From Neisseria animalis (GTDB lineage Bacteria; Pseudomonadota; Gammaproteobacteria; Burkholderiales; Neisseriaceae), in contig NZ_LR134287.1 of assembly GCF_900636515.1 (NCBI RefSeq), forward strand, positions 372,001 through 436,000: a stretch of DNA of 64,000 nucleotides, read 5' to 3'. The notes below the pieces were generated by a model. The model was not told the origin of the DNA, searched no databases, and saw only the letters and a program-made list of their open reading frames with translations. The position numbers and the translations under genes are program-made. Of this stretch, positions 39,693 to 49,338 are shown piece by piece. Each line of letters opens with the position of its first letter. Within the stretch, counting starts at the first letter, position 1.

Positions 39693-40529
39693 ATGACTTT
39701 GGAACAATGGTTGCGCCAATGTCCGCTGCCGAAAGCCGAAGCGCGGATGTTGTTGCAATATGCCGGCGGTTATACGCGCGTCCGGCTGGTAACGTGCGGA
39801 CACGACAAGCTGCCCGAGAATGTCGGGGCGGCGTTGGCGGCATTGCAGCAGCGGCGGCAAAACGGCGAACCGATGGCGTATATTTTGGGCGAACGCGAGT
39901 TTTACGGCAGACGGTTTGCCGTGAACCGCAACGTATTGATTCCGCGCCCTGAAACCGAACATTTGGTAGAAGCCGTGTTGGACAAACTGCCCCCGAACGG
40001 GCGGATATGGGATTTGGGTACGGGCAGCGGCGCGGTGGCGGTAACAGTCGCTTTGGAGCGCGAAGATGCCGAAGTGCACGCCTCGGACATCAGCAGCGGC
40101 GCTTTAGCGGTGGCACGGCAGAACGCGGCGGATTTGGGTGCGGCGGTAACCTTTGCCTGTGGTTCGTGGTTTGAAGCCGGGCTGCCGCAGGGCGGGAGTT
40201 CTTCAAACGGGCAGGGCAGCTATGACGTGATTGTTTCCAATCCGCCGTATATCGAAGCAGAAGACGAACATTTGGCGCAGGGAGATTTGCGTTTCGAGCC
40301 GCAAAACGCATTAACCGATTTTGCAGACGGCCTGAGCTGTATCCGCATTTTGGCACAGGGAGCGCCGGCATATTTGAAAAACGGCGGCTGGCTGGTGTTG
40401 GAACACGGCTACAACCAAGGGGCAGCCGTGCGCGATATTTTGAGCAGTCGGGGTTTTACGGCGGTCAGCACTTTGCCCGATTTGGCAGGATTAGACAGAA
40501 TCACGCAGGGGCAGTGGTCGGGAAGCTGA
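39693..40529 (+). CDS. prmC: Release-factor glutamine methyltransferase PrmC
   Basis: 278 residues. Methylates the GGQ glutamine of RF1/RF2. Contains IPRPETEHLVE, SAM loop WDLGTGSGAVAV and catalytic VSNPPYIEAED. An unusual Gly/Ser stretch (GGSSSNGQGS) sits just before the NPPY strand. The sequence ALTDFADGLSC is encoded over an in-gene DUS. Convergent with the small anchored protein gene. Confidence 0.94.
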   Translation: MTLEQWLRQCPLPKAEARMLLQYAGGYTRVRLVTCGHDKLPENVGAALAALQQRRQNGEPMAYILGEREFYGRRFAVNRNVLIPRPETEHLVEAVLDKLPPNGRIWDLGTGSGAVAVTVALEREDAEVHASDISSGALAVARQNAADLGAAVTFACGSWFEAGLPQGGSSSNGQGSYDVIVSNPPYIEAEDEHLAQGDLRFEPQNALTDFADGLSCIRILAQGAPAYLKNGGWLVLEHGYNQGAAVRDILSSRGFTAVSTLPDLAGLDRITQGQWSGS

Positions 40530-40537
40530 ACGCGGCA

Positions 40538-40966
40538 TTATTCCGCGGTAAAGGCCGTCTGAAAAACCGTACCGCCGATGTTAAGGTCTGCCAGATAATC
40601 GCTGCGCCGTTCGACACACAGCGGCAGGCGGATCTGGCGGGCCGCCCACACACCGCCACCTTCCGGCAGCAGCTTGTAGCGGTTGAAACCCATGTCCATA
40701 TCTTTCATGGAAAAGCTGACCGTGATTTCGCCGACCGTATCCGGTACGCCGCGCAGCTCGATGTCGAACGGCTCTTTGGCGGCAATGCGGCTGCTGAATT
40801 TGACATAAACCCCGTTGGGCAGCGTACAGCCTTGCGTAACTTTGCAGACGGCATTTTGCGCGTTCGGGGCGCGTTGCTGCTGCCATTGGTTCAGCAGCAG
40901 GAGTTTGGCGGCGGCAAACAGTAGCAATAAAACTGCGGCGGCAAGCATTTTTCGGCGGGTATTCAT
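40538..40966 (-). CDS. Membrane-anchored protein of unknown function
   Basis: 142 residues. One N-terminal membrane helix (MLAAAVLLLLFAAAKLLLL) then a periplasmic domain with CKVTQGCTLPNGVYVKFSS and VPDTVGEITVSF, ending LPLCVERRSDYLADLNIGG. Several Cys could form disulfides. It starts 3 bases after the Nudix gene stop, so it is the end of the leftward four-gene group. Not recognised. Confidence 0.75.
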   Translation of the reverse strand: MNTRRKMLAAAVLLLLFAAAKLLLLNQWQQQRAPNAQNAVCKVTQGCTLPNGVYVKFSSRIAAKEPFDIELRGVPDTVGEITVSFSMKDMDMGFNRYKLLPEGGGVWAARQIRLPLCVERRSDYLADLNIGGTVFQTAFTAE

Positions 40967-40968
40967 GT

Positions 40969-41775
40969 TCAGACGGCCTCTACGGTTTCATGTGCCAGCA
41001 GCGCGTGAGCCCCTGCTTCCGACCAGCGTTGGCGGTATTGTTCCAACAGCGGCGGCGCGGCGGCAATCACCAAGGGCAGCGAAACACCCTGCTGGAGGCG
41101 CGTTAACGCAGCTTGCGCGTCGGTTTCATTTTCAACCTGCCATACCGCTACATCGGCATCTTGAATATTCTCCCATTGTGAGGCCGTCTGCAAAACGATC
41201 CATACGCTGTCGGCAGCCGGCATTTTGCCCAAAGCCGCCAATTTTTCTGCACCAATCAGAATATGGCGGTGGTGCGGTTCGGCGGTTGCGTATGGTGCGA
41301 CAAAATACAAACCGGCCGCGTTTTCGCCATACAGGCCGCTGTTCAGGCTGCCGGAAAGTACACGCGGTACGGACAAGGCTTTCAGCAGCGGCCCGTTGGC
41401 AGGCAGCATCGGCGATACGGTAAAGTCTCCGGCTTTCTGCCAAGACCAAGACTGTCCTTCCTTGGCCTGCAGACGGCCCGACCAGTCGTCGGGGTTTATC
41501 CATAAAAAACGCAGGTGTACGCGGGCGTGTTCGTAGGAATGGATTTTGGTCAGCCACGGCACGGCACGGTGGATGTCAATGCCCAATTCTTCGGCAAACT
41601 CGCGGCGCAGGGCTTCAAATCCGCTTTCTCCGGCTTCGACTTTGCCGCCGGCAAATTCCCAATAACCGGCATAAGGTTTGCCTTCGGGGCGAGAGCTGAG
41701 CAGGTATTCGCCGTTGCGGTTCATGACGATACCGGCAACAACGTCAACCAAGGTGCGGGTGTCTAGTGTATTCAT
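40969..41775 (-). CDS. Nudix hydrolase with C-terminal ThiE-like domain (MutT type)
   Basis: 268 residues from the ATG at 41775. The Nudix box is GGKVEAGESGFEALRREF followed by AEELGI, complete. It probably removes 8-oxo-dGTP. The C-terminal half (about 135-268) with GLYFVAPYAT and LPLVIAAAP resembles the thiamine-phosphate-synthase-like domain often fused to MutT in beta-proteobacteria; its role there is unclear and it lacks an obvious full catalytic set. Confidence 0.88.
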   Translation of the reverse strand: MNTLDTRTLVDVVAGIVMNRNGEYLLSSRPEGKPYAGYWEFAGGKVEAGESGFEALRREFAEELGIDIHRAVPWLTKIHSYEHARVHLRFLWINPDDWSGRLQAKEGQSWSWQKAGDFTVSPMLPANGPLLKALSVPRVLSGSLNSGLYGENAAGLYFVAPYATAEPHHRHILIGAEKLAALGKMPAADSVWIVLQTASQWENIQDADVAVWQVENETDAQAALTRLQQGVSLPLVIAAAPPLLEQYRQRWSEAGAHALLAHETVEAV

Positions 41776-41824
41776 CTTAAAAAACGGGGTGGAAAAGGTA
41801 AAAAATGCTTCCGGTCGGGAAGCA

Positions 41825-42202
41825 TTACTGTTCGGCAACAGCAAAAGCCAAAACCATGCCGTCTTCATCGCTCAGGCTCAGGCTGACACGGGCAATGCCT
41901 TGTTCTGCCAGCCAAGCGGACAATGCGGGCGTATAGAAAAATTCCGGCTTGCCCAGTTTGTCGTGGCCGATACCGATATGGGAAAACGATACCGCACCGC
42001 GTATGCCCGTGCCGACCGCTTTGGCGAATGCTTCTTTGGCGGCAAAGCGTTTGGCCAGATAATTGTCGGAATCGGCGGCTTGCGGCAGCTCCCGCAATTC
42101 CTCGGAGCAGAGAATGCGCTCGGCAAATGCCGCACCGAATTTCCGGTAAAGCCGGGCAATGCGCCCGACAGACAAGAGATCTGTACCGATGCCGTAAATC
42201 AT
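41825..42202 (-). CDS. acpS: Holo-[ACP] synthase AcpS
   Basis: 125 residues, usual length. It attaches phosphopantetheine to acyl carrier protein. GIGTDLLSVGRI binds magnesium and KRFAAKEAFAKAVGTGI is the catalytic signature. Lies between the cytochrome c assembly gene and the Nudix gene. Confidence 0.95.
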   Translation of the reverse strand: MIYGIGTDLLSVGRIARLYRKFGAAFAERILCSEELRELPQAADSDNYLAKRFAAKEAFAKAVGTGIRGAVSFSHIGIGHDKLGKPEFFYTPALSAWLAEQGIARVSLSLSDEDGMVLAFAVAEQ

Positions 42203-42387
42203 GCGTGTCCTTCAAAGTGGAGCGCGGCCGTATAGCCGTTTCATCATCGCGATACGGCGTTGGCTTCAGCTTGAGCCGTATCGGTATGGCGTTTTGATTT
42301 TATTGATGCGGTATGGCAGGACATACTGCAAACAGACGGCTCAAAACGGCAGGAAATCGCACATCATGCCGTCTGCAAAATGGCGGT

Positions 42388-43194
42388 TTAATGGTTCAGT
42401 ACCACTTCCAAAACGAATTTGCTGCCGACATAGGCCAGAATCAGGCTGATAAAGCCGATAATCGTCCAAACCGCCGCTTTTTTGCCGCGCCACGACATCA
42501 TGCTGTGTTTCAGCAGCAGGCCGCCATAAATCAGCCAAGAAGCAATACCGAAAACGGTTTTGTGGGTAAGCGCCAAGGGTTTGCCGAATACGCTTTCGGA
42601 AAAAAACGTGCCGCTGACAACGGAGTAAGTCAGCAACACAAAACCGGCTGCCATGCCCCGAAACATCATTTTTTCCAAACTCAGCAAAGGCGGCAGAAAA
42701 CGCACCACGGGCGACAGACGGCGGCGGTGCAGATTGCGGTTGAGCAGCAGGATTAACACGGCAAACAGCGTAACGATGCCGAACAAACCATATGCCAGCA
42801 GCGATGAGCCGACGTGTAGCATAAACGGCAAATCGTCCACCTGATAGCCGATAAAGCGGCCGGGAAACAGCAGCCCCAGCAGCAGCGACAGTGCGGCGCA
42901 GGGATAAAGCAAGAGTTGCAGGCCGCGCAGGTTGTAAAAGAAGCTGCCCAAGCAATACATCATCAACATCAGCCAGACAATCAGGCTGAGCGAGTAGCCG
43001 AAGCCGGTAATCAATACCTGATCGCGCAAAACCGGCAACAGCAACACCGTACCGTGCGCCAGCAGCGCGGGTGCCAACACCGCCCATTCCAATCTGACGG
43101 GATAGTGCGTTTCGCCGCGTTTGCGTTGGTGCAGCCACACAAAAACGCCCAACCCCGCATAAACTGCTATCAGGCAAATCAAAATTATCGGCAT
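42388..43194 (-). CDS. CcsA/YpjD-type cytochrome c assembly membrane protein
   Basis: 268 residues with about eight membrane segments. The conserved His positions (HVGSSLLAYG, LTHKTVFGI) and the divergent placement against ffh mark the YpjD/HemX-like branch rather than the main CcsA heme-delivery protein; it lacks a full tryptophan-rich WWD motif. Function is unproved. The ATG at 43194 is chosen; earlier in-frame codons run into the ffh promoter region. Confidence 0.82.
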   Translation of the reverse strand: MPIILICLIAVYAGLGVFVWLHQRKRGETHYPVRLEWAVLAPALLAHGTVLLLPVLRDQVLITGFGYSLSLIVWLMLMMYCLGSFFYNLRGLQLLLYPCAALSLLLGLLFPGRFIGYQVDDLPFMLHVGSSLLAYGLFGIVTLFAVLILLLNRNLHRRRLSPVVRFLPPLLSLEKMMFRGMAAGFVLLTYSVVSGTFFSESVFGKPLALTHKTVFGIASWLIYGGLLLKHSMMSWRGKKAAVWTIIGFISLILAYVGSKFVLEVVLNH

Positions 43195-43320
43195 AGCAAA
43201 CTTTCCGTGTGCGTATTCAGAAGCGCACACCTAGTGTAAAATAAACTCAATTTCATTTTATCAAAAGAACGCCCTATTGTGGGCAGCAATCATATTGCCG
43301 TCTGTAAAATAAGGATAGCC

Positions 43321-44691
43321 ATGTTAGACAACTTAACCGGCCGCTTCAACAGCGTGCTGAAAAACATCAGAGGCCATGCCCGTCTGACTGAAGACAATAT
43401 TAAAGAAGCCTTGCGCGAAGTAAGGCTGGCATTGCTGGAGGCAGACGTTGCCCTGCCGGTGGTCAAAGACTTCATCAATAAAGTCAAAGAAAAAGCCCTC
43501 GGTCAGGAAGTAACCGGCAGCCTCACGCCGGATCAGGCCTTCATCGGCGTGGTCAACGAGGCTTTAGTCGATTTGATGGGCAAAGAGAACAAAACACTCG
43601 ATCTTGCCGCCGCGCCGCCTGCCGTGGTGCTGATGGCGGGCTTGCAGGGCGCGGGTAAAACGACGACGGTCGGCAAATTGGCGCGCTTGCTGAAAAACGA
43701 TCACAAAAAGAAAATCTTGGTTGTTTCTGCCGACGTGTACCGTCCTGCCGCCATCGAGCAGCTCCGCCTGCTGGCCGAGCAGGTGGGCGTGGACTTTTTC
43801 CCGTCCGATGTCAGCCAGCAACCGGTCGATATTGCCAAAGCCGCCGTTGATTATGCCAAAAAACATTTCTACGATGTCTTGATGGTCGATACCGCAGGCC
43901 GTCTGGCTGTTGATGAAGAGATGATGAACGAAATCAAGGCACTGCATTTGGCGGTTAATCCGGTGGAAACCTTGTTTGTCGTCGATGCCATGCTCGGTCA
44001 GGACGCGGTGAATACCGCTCAGGCGTTTAATGAAGCCCTGCCGCTTACCGGTGTGGTGCTGACCAAAATGGACGGCGATTCGCGCGGCGGTGCGGCCTTG
44101 TCGGTGCGCCATGTTACCGGCAAGCCGATTAAATTTATCGGTATCGGCGAAAAAATTACCGGCCTCGAGCCGTTTCACCCCGACCGTATCGCCAGCCGTA
44201 TTCTCGGTATGGGCGATGTGTTGAGCCTGATTGAAGACGTACAAAAAGGCATAGACGAAGAAGCCGCCGCCAAAATGGCGAAAAAGCTGCAAAAAGGCAA
44301 AGGCTTTGATTTAAACGACTTCAAAGAGCAAATCCAGCAGATGCGGAATATGGGCGGCTTGGAAAGCCTGATGTCGAAAATGCCGGGCGAATTGGGGCAG
44401 CTTTCCAAACAAATCCCCGAAGGCACGGCGGAAAAGGCCATGGGCAAAGTCGAAGCCATTATTAATTCGATGACGCCGAAAGAGCGTGCCAATCCCGCTT
44501 TGATTAAAGCCAGCCGCAAACGCCGTATCGCCGCCGGTGCGGGTACGGATGTGCAGGAAGTCAACAAAATGCTCAAGCAGTTTGAACAGTCTCAGCAGAT
44601 GATGAAGATGTTCAGCGGCAAAGGCTTGGGCAAACTGATGAAAATGGCGAAAGGAATGCGCGGCATGAAGGGAATGTTCCCCGGTATGTAA
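43321..44691 (+). CDS. ffh: Signal recognition particle protein Ffh
   Basis: 456 residues. It binds 4.5S RNA and signal sequences and delivers ribosomes to FtsY. N-domain to about 80, GTPase domain with GLQGAGKTTT, DTAGRLAVDE and TKMDGDSRGG, and a Met-rich M-domain (QMMKMFSGKGLGKLMKMAKG). The ATG at 43321 follows AAGGATA; an upstream in-frame start at 43279 crosses a DUS and adds no conserved residues. Confidence 0.97.
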   Translation: MLDNLTGRFNSVLKNIRGHARLTEDNIKEALREVRLALLEADVALPVVKDFINKVKEKALGQEVTGSLTPDQAFIGVVNEALVDLMGKENKTLDLAAAPPAVVLMAGLQGAGKTTTVGKLARLLKNDHKKKILVVSADVYRPAAIEQLRLLAEQVGVDFFPSDVSQQPVDIAKAAVDYAKKHFYDVLMVDTAGRLAVDEEMMNEIKALHLAVNPVETLFVVDAMLGQDAVNTAQAFNEALPLTGVVLTKMDGDSRGGAALSVRHVTGKPIKFIGIGEKITGLEPFHPDRIASRILGMGDVLSLIEDVQKGIDEEAAAKMAKKLQKGKGFDLNDFKEQIQQMRNMGGLESLMSKMPGELGQLSKQIPEGTAEKAMGKVEAIINSMTPKERANPALIKASRKRRIAAGAGTDVQEVNKMLKQFEQSQQMMKMFSGKGLGKLMKMAKGMRGMKGMFPGM

Positions 44692-44697
44692 GGCGAA

Positions 44698-44742
44698 AAA
44701 AGGCCGTCTGCAAAACAGCGATTTTGCAGACGGCCTTTTTTG
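44698..44742 (+). terminator. DUS hairpin terminator after ffh
   Basis: AAAAAAGGCCGTCTGCAAAA and TTTTGCAGACGGCCTTTTTT. Confidence 0.85.
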
Positions 44743-44794
44743 TTTCGGCTGCCTTGTTTGTCGGATAAAGGCGGGAAATCCAAAATAAGACAGA

Positions 44795-44901
44795 TATAGT
44801 CATTTAAAATAAGAATGATACAGCGTTGCTTTGCCTTGCCGTACTATGTGTACTGTCTGCGGCTTCGCTGCCTTGTCTCATTCTTATTTTATTCGACTAT
44901 A
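44795..44901 (+). mobile_element. Correia-like MITE, copy 5
   Basis: 107 bp; first of a head-to-tail pair with copy 6, separated by the short sequence AGACAGA that also precedes copy 5. Confidence 0.9.
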
Positions 44902-44908
44902 AGACAGA

Positions 44909-45015
44909 TATAGTCATTTAAAATAAGAATGATACAGCGTTGCTTTGCCTTGCCGTATTATGTGTACTGTCTGCGGCTTCGCTGCCTTGTCTCATTCTCA
45001 TTTTATTCGACTATA
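44909..45015 (+). mobile_element. Correia-like MITE, copy 6 (tandem with copy 5)
   Basis: 107 bp; differs from copy 5 at GTATTATG and ATTCTCATT, so it is not a fresh identical duplicate. Confidence 0.9.
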
Positions 45016-45071
45016 AAACAATCGGTTTTATATGTTACAGACATACACCCATATGCAGACGGCAGGCATCG

Positions 45072-45398
45072 TTAATAACGGCGCATGGTGGAATCCACCG
45101 TTTGCGCCCAAGCATCGATACCGCCCTGCAGATTGTACAATTCCCCGAAACCCGCATCGGCAAGATACATTGCCGTATGCAGGCTGCGGATACCGTGATG
45201 GCAGTAAACCACCAGCGGCACATCGCCATCAGGCAGCTCGTTTTGGCGCAGCGGAATCAAATTCATCGGAATATGCAGCGCATCAGGCAGCGTGCAGATT
45301 TCCCGCTCCTCATCGGTGCGAACGTCCAGCAATATGCAGGGTTTGCCCTCGTCCAGCCATTGTTTCAGCTCCGTGGCAGAAAGTTGCACAATATCCAT
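45072..45398 (-). CDS. Single-domain rhodanese-like protein (GlpE/PspE-like)
   Basis: 108 residues. Active-site Cys in VVYCHHGIRS; LLDVRTDEERE at the front. Cytoplasmic sulfur transfer is likely, substrate unknown. It is bracketed by MITEs on both sides (44909-45015 and 45487-45592). Confidence 0.88.
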   Translation of the reverse strand: MDIVQLSATELKQWLDEGKPCILLDVRTDEEREICTLPDALHIPMNLIPLRQNELPDGDVPLVVYCHHGIRSLHTAMYLADAGFGELYNLQGGIDAWAQTVDSTMRRY

Positions 45399-45486
45399 AA
45401 ATTTTCCCGTTTTCAGTGTGTATCTGTTTCACCATCAGCACGCTACGGCATTGCCGCTTGGTCTCAATCCGAATGGAACAACTAAT

Positions 45487-45592
45487 TATAGTCATTTAAA
45501 ATAAGAATGATACAGCGTTGCTTTGCCTTGCCTACTATGTGTACTGTCTGCGGCTTCGCTGCCTTGTCTCATTCTCATTTTATTCGACTATA
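45487..45592 (+). mobile_element. Correia-like MITE, copy 7
   Basis: 106 bp, one base deleted in the centre (CTTGCCTACTATG). Upstream of the rhodanese gene. Confidence 0.88.
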
Positions 45593-45609
45593 AAATGCTG
45601 TATGGCAAT

Positions 45610-45652
45610 AAAAGCCGTCTGCAAAATACAGACGGCAGTTTGCAGACGGCCT
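45610..45652. repeat. Cluster of three DUS cores
   Basis: GCCGTCTGCAAAATACAGAC followed by two reverse cores within 45 bases; the outer cores pair as a hairpin. It lies 9 bases after the end of the Pcm-like gene and may terminate it. Confidence 0.6.
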
Positions 45653-45660
45653 GACGGCGG

Positions 45661-46317
45661 TTAAAAATCAAAATCGCCGAAAGGTTTGTTGGTACGGTCG
45701 TCCAAACCGGCTGCTACCGTATCGAACAACACTTTCTCTGTAAATTCGTTACCGCTTCGCGTAATCAGCACCGCGCGTTGGACAGGCGCAGTACCGACAA
45801 TCGCCGCAATCCGTCCGCCGTCGTTCAACTGCTGCTTTAAAACTTCCGGTACGGCAGCCACCGAGCCGCCGAGATAAATCACATCAAAAGGCGCGTAAGC
45901 AGAGGCTTCCAGCAAGCCGTCGTGTTGCGTGAAGATAATATTCGAGTAAGCCAAATCTTCCAAAACCGCTTGGGCAGACTGTTGCTGTACCGCATCAATA
46001 TCACAGGTAACTACCTCACCCGCCAGCGCAGCCAACAGCGCAGCCGCATAGCCCGAGCCTGTGCCGATTTCCAACACCTTGTCCTGTTTCGACAGCCCCA
46101 ATCCCTGAACCAAACGCGCAACCACCTTAGGCTCAAGCATTTTTGCGCCGTTGTCTAACGGCAGCTCCGCATCGGAATAAGCCAAGCCCCGAAGCCGCTC
46201 CGGTACAAAGCGTTCGCGCGGAATCTCCATCAGCGCGTCCAATACATCAAAGTCCAACACGTCCCACGGGCGGATTTGCTGCTCCACCATATTAAAACGC
46301 ATTTTTTCAAAGTCCAT
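45661..46317 (-). CDS. Protein-L-isoaspartate O-methyltransferase-like protein
   Basis: 218 residues. Begins FEKMRFNMVEQQIRPWDVLD, has RFVPE and the SAM motif VLEIGTGSGYAAALLA, and ends with a family tail. This is the Pcm-like group common in beta-proteobacteria; the branch starting MVEQQIRPW differs from E. coli Pcm and activity on isoaspartate is unproved. Alternative upstream frame to 46467 is not conserved in character. Confidence 0.85.
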   Translation of the reverse strand: MDFEKMRFNMVEQQIRPWDVLDFDVLDALMEIPRERFVPERLRGLAYSDAELPLDNGAKMLEPKVVARLVQGLGLSKQDKVLEIGTGSGYAAALLAALAGEVVTCDIDAVQQQSAQAVLEDLAYSNIIFTQHDGLLEASAYAPFDVIYLGGSVAAVPEVLKQQLNDGGRIAAIVGTAPVQRAVLITRSGNEFTEKVLFDTVAAGLDDRTNKPFGDFDF

Positions 46318-46782
46318 AAACAGCCCTCCGCACGGCCGAATCCGGCATCTGTATATAATAAAAGTAATCCAGCTGATAATTTGAGAATTATAGAGCCTAA
46401 TACCGCAAACCGCCATATTTGCAGACGGCAAGTTTCCGACCGGAAAACAAGTTTGAGTATCCGACAATACCGGCAGGCATCACGGAAATATGCCGCATTT
46501 TCTTTTCGCGCTATGCGGGTGTGTAAGCCTGTGTTGTAAAAAAGCACACTGCCAAACAAAATCATTACCGATTGATTTAAAAAGAAAATAAATGTAGAAA
46601 AACAAAAAGCGGGCAATGCAAAACAGCAAAAACACGCCCCGCGTGAAACAATAAGTTTGTTTTTTTGTAAAGGCTCAATTATAGTTATCCGCATGGAACC
46701 GCTGCATATCAGCGGTAAACACTAAAGCCGGACGGGGCCGCCCGTTTGGATTAAACCTTTAAAACAGAAAAGGAATACAGCA
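46318..46782. other. Intergenic region before the porin gene
   Basis: No gene recognised. AT-rich, with a single DUS core near 46422 and the porin promoter at 46657-46685. Confidence 0.65.
46657..46685 (+). promoter_or_regulatory. Candidate porin promoter
   Basis: -35 TTGTTT (46657-46662), 17 bases, -10 TATAGT (46680-46685); gives a leader of about 90 bases. A long leader is usual for abundant neisserial porins. Confidence 0.5.
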
Positions 46783-47907
46783 ATGAAAAAATCACTGATT
46801 GCCCTGACTCTGGCCGCTCTGCCGGTAGCTGCAATGGCTGACGTAACTCTGTACGGTCAAGTCAAAGCAGGCGTTGAAGTATCACGCGTAAAAGCCACCA
46901 TCGGCGGCGAGAAAGTAAAATCTGCTACTGCTACCGAAATCGCTGACTTCGGTTCGCGCATCGGTTTCAAAGGTCACGAACACTTGGGTAACAACCTGAA
47001 CGCCATTTGGCAATTGGAGCAAAACGCTTCTATCGCCGGTACCGATTCAGGTTGGGGTACTCGTGAATCATTCATTGGTTTGGAAGGCGGCTTCGGTAAA
47101 ATCCGCGCCGGTAAACTGAATACTACCGTTCGCGATACCAACGATGCCATCGACCCTTGGGATTACAGCAACCCTGCATTGGGTATGGGCGTATTTACCC
47201 GCGGCAGCATCGGCGAGCGTAAAGTATCCGTACGCTACGACTCTCCTGTATTCGCAGGCTTCAGCGCAAGTGCACAATTCGCACCTCGCGACAATGAAAA
47301 CCCTGATGACAAATACACCCACGAAGTTGCTACCGGTGAATCTTACTACGGTGGTCTGAACTACGAAAACTCAGGTTTCTTCGGCCAATACGCCGGTGGT
47401 TACCGCAAACACACTTTGGGTGCTGTAGAAAATGCGGCAGGTGAGAAAGAATTGGTTAAACGTGCCAAAGACGGTCAAGTACATCGCTTGACTCTGGGTT
47501 ACGATGCCAACAACCTGCTGGTAGCCGTTTCCGGTCAATACGGTAAAAACTGGGAAACCGTAGGTCAATATACTTCTGCATTGTCTAACGGCGCATTGGA
47601 CGCTGATGTGATTAATGCTGCTGTTTCAGGTGCTGGCGACCTGCCTGTAGAGACTGTTGAAATTGCCGGTACTGCTGCTTACCGCTTCGGTAACCTGACT
47701 CCGCGCGTTTCTTACGCTCACGGTCTGAAACCTAAAGTTGACGGTGAAAAAGTAAACTTCCAATACAACCACGTTGTTGTGGGTGCTGATTACGACTTCT
47801 CTAAACGCACCAGCGCTTTGGTATCTGCCGGTTGGTTGAAAGCCGGTAAAGGCGACAACAAAATCCAAAACGTAGGCGGTTTGGTTGGTCTGCGTCACAA
47901 ATTCTAA
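46783..47907 (+). CDS. Neisserial trimeric porin (PorB family)
   Basis: 374 residues. Signal peptide of 19 (cleavage after AMA), mature start [16 protein letters not shown], then strands with [17 protein letters not shown] and [22 protein letters not shown], ending in the outer-membrane C-terminal Phe (VGLRHKF). A 16-strand general porin. Surface loops around residues 200-225 and 250-285 are hydrophilic and likely variable. Ribosome site AAAGGAAT. Codon use is that of a highly expressed gene. Confidence 0.96.
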   Translation: MKKSLIALTLAALPVAAMADVTLYGQVKAGVEVSRVKATIGGEKVKSATATEIADFGSRIGFKGHEHLGNNLNAIWQLEQNASIAGTDSGWGTRESFIGLEGGFGKIRAGKLNTTVRDTNDAIDPWDYSNPALGMGVFTRGSIGERKVSVRYDSPVFAGFSASAQFAPRDNENPDDKYTHEVATGESYYGGLNYENSGFFGQYAGGYRKHTLGAVENAAGEKELVKRAKDGQVHRLTLGYDANNLLVAVSGQYGKNWETVGQYTSALSNGALDADVINAAVSGAGDLPVETVEIAGTAAYRFGNLTPRVSYAHGLKPKVDGEKVNFQYNHVVVGADYDFSKRTSALVSAGWLKAGKGDNKIQNVGGLVGLRHKF

Positions 47908-47925
47908 TCCGTTACGGATAGTCTG

Positions 47926-47958
47926 AAAAAAAAGCCTGCTGAAAAGCAGGCTTTTTTT
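47926..47958 (+). terminator. Porin gene terminator
   Basis: AAAAAAAGCCTGCT-GAAA-AGCAGGCTTTTTTT; a tight GNRA-like loop and long T run, with no DUS. Confidence 0.9.
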
Positions 47959-48007
47959 GTTTGTTTGAAAAGTAAAAATGGAAAAATACGGATTGATTCA
48001 AACAAAA

Positions 48008-48114
48008 TATAGTCGAATAAAATAAGAATGATACAGCGTTGCTTTGCCTTGCCGTACTATCTGTACTGTCTGCGGCTTCGCTGCCTTGTTTCATTCTCAT
48101 TTTATTCGACTATA
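48008..48114 (+). mobile_element. Correia-like MITE, copy 8
   Basis: Both ends here carry TATAGTCGAATAAAAT, whereas most copies have ATTTAAAAT at the left end; the terminal repeats are thus more symmetric. Confidence 0.88.
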
Positions 48115-48284
48115 GATTGAACAACCCCGCCGAAAATGCAGACGGCCTTACCAACAGGTTTGCAGCAAAAGCGTCAATATCGGGCAGCCAATCCGTCCGG
48201 AGCATCATTTCAAACAGTTTAGGCCGTCTGCAAAATACCGCTTATCGTTTCCAAATAGGGCGGCAAATCATAACGGCTGCACAT

Positions 48285-48384
48285 ATGGCTGTTCGTTGGA
48301 TTGATACGGTATTGCCGTGTGTTGCCATGCCGTTTGTACCGATTGTACTGTTTGCGGTTTTGCTATTTTGTGTGATCCGATGAT
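48285..48384 (+). mobile_element. Decayed Correia-like MITE
   Basis: GATACGGTATTGCC, TTGTACTGTTTGCGGTTTTG and GATCCGATGATGG track the family interior and right end with many changes. Confidence 0.5.
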
Positions 48385-48661
48385 GGTTTTATCCGCGTGG
48401 AAACGATTGTATGGTTGGGCGGCACGATATGGAATAAAGCAGCAAGCCTGCCGAAACCCATAATGGATAATGTTGGTAGGCCGGTTGTTTTGTGTGAACA
48501 GTGGGCAGATTTTTATTGCTTATGACGGTATTTTCCACGTCGCACGGCATTGGTGTCGGCGGCGTATGGAAAGAATGTCTTGATTTGTTTGGACGGTGTA
48601 TGGGTGTTTGGTGGGGAAAGGGGAAATCCGCCTTTGATACGGCGGCGTGAAAACGGATTTT

Positions 48662-49123
48662 TTAAAACAGCTTTTGTGAATCCAGCATCAGGGTAACAGG
48701 GCCATCGTTGCAGAGTGAGACTTGCATATGGGTTTGGAAGCGTCCGGTTTCGACCGCGATGCCGTGTTCGCGCAGACAGCGGGCGGTGTGTTGGTAGAGT
48801 GCTTCGGCTTGTGCGGCGGGTGCAGCTTGGGAGAAAGAAGGGCGGCGGCCGTTGCGGGCATCGGCATAAAGGGTAAATTGCGAAACCAGCAAAATAGAGC
48901 CGCCGACATCTTTCAGCGACAGGTTCAACTTGCCTGCTTCGTCTTCAAAAATGCGGAGATTGGCGGCTTTATCGGCGATATAACGCGCATCGGCTTCGGT
49001 ATCGTCGTGGGTAACGCCAAGCAGTATCATAAAGCCGGCTTGGATTTTTCCGGCGGTTTCCCGTTGTCCGCCTTCGAGTACGTCAACGTGTGCGTGGGTA
49101 ACTTTTTGGATAATGGCTCGCAT
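48662..49123 (-). CDS. dtd: D-aminoacyl-tRNA deacylase
   Basis: 153 residues. Removes D-amino acids from t[18 protein letters not shown] start, active Thr in VSQFTLYAD and the Gly-cisPro loop NDGPVT, all intact. Alone, leftward, with a MITE 37 bases upstream of the start. Confidence 0.96.
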   Translation of the reverse strand: MRAIIQKVTHAHVDVLEGGQRETAGKIQAGFMILLGVTHDDTEADARYIADKAANLRIFEDEAGKLNLSLKDVGGSILLVSQFTLYADARNGRRPSFSQAAPAAQAEALYQHTARCLREHGIAVETGRFQTHMQVSLCNDGPVTLMLDSQKLF

Positions 49124-49160
49124 GATGTATGAATCGGTAAAAATGCCGTCTGCAAAAATG

Positions 49161-49267
49161 TATAGTCATTTAAAATAAGAATGATACAGCGTTGCTTTGC
49201 CTTGCCGTACTATGTGTACTGTCTGCGGCTTCGCTGCCTTGTCTCATTCTTATTTTATTCGACTATA
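49161..49267 (+). mobile_element. Correia-like MITE, copy 9
   Basis: 107 bp consensus copy between dtd and the second foldase gene. Confidence 0.9.
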
Positions 49268-49338
49268 TATCCGGAAAAATGGCCCTTACTGCGGCATTAT
49301 CTTCAATTTTGTGCCGCCGGCCATTTTTCCGGTGATTG

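Larger units (their letters stand above)
47908..48661. other. 754-base region after the porin gene
   Basis: No gene recognised. Contains the porin terminator, a MITE (48008-48114), DUS cores near 48138 and 48223, and a decayed MITE (48285-48384). Confidence 0.65.

Noticed and set aside
45072..45398. MITE pair as a composite transposon carrying the rhodanese gene
   Set aside because: The elements have no transposase, the flanking copies differ in sequence, and no target duplication around the whole unit was seen.
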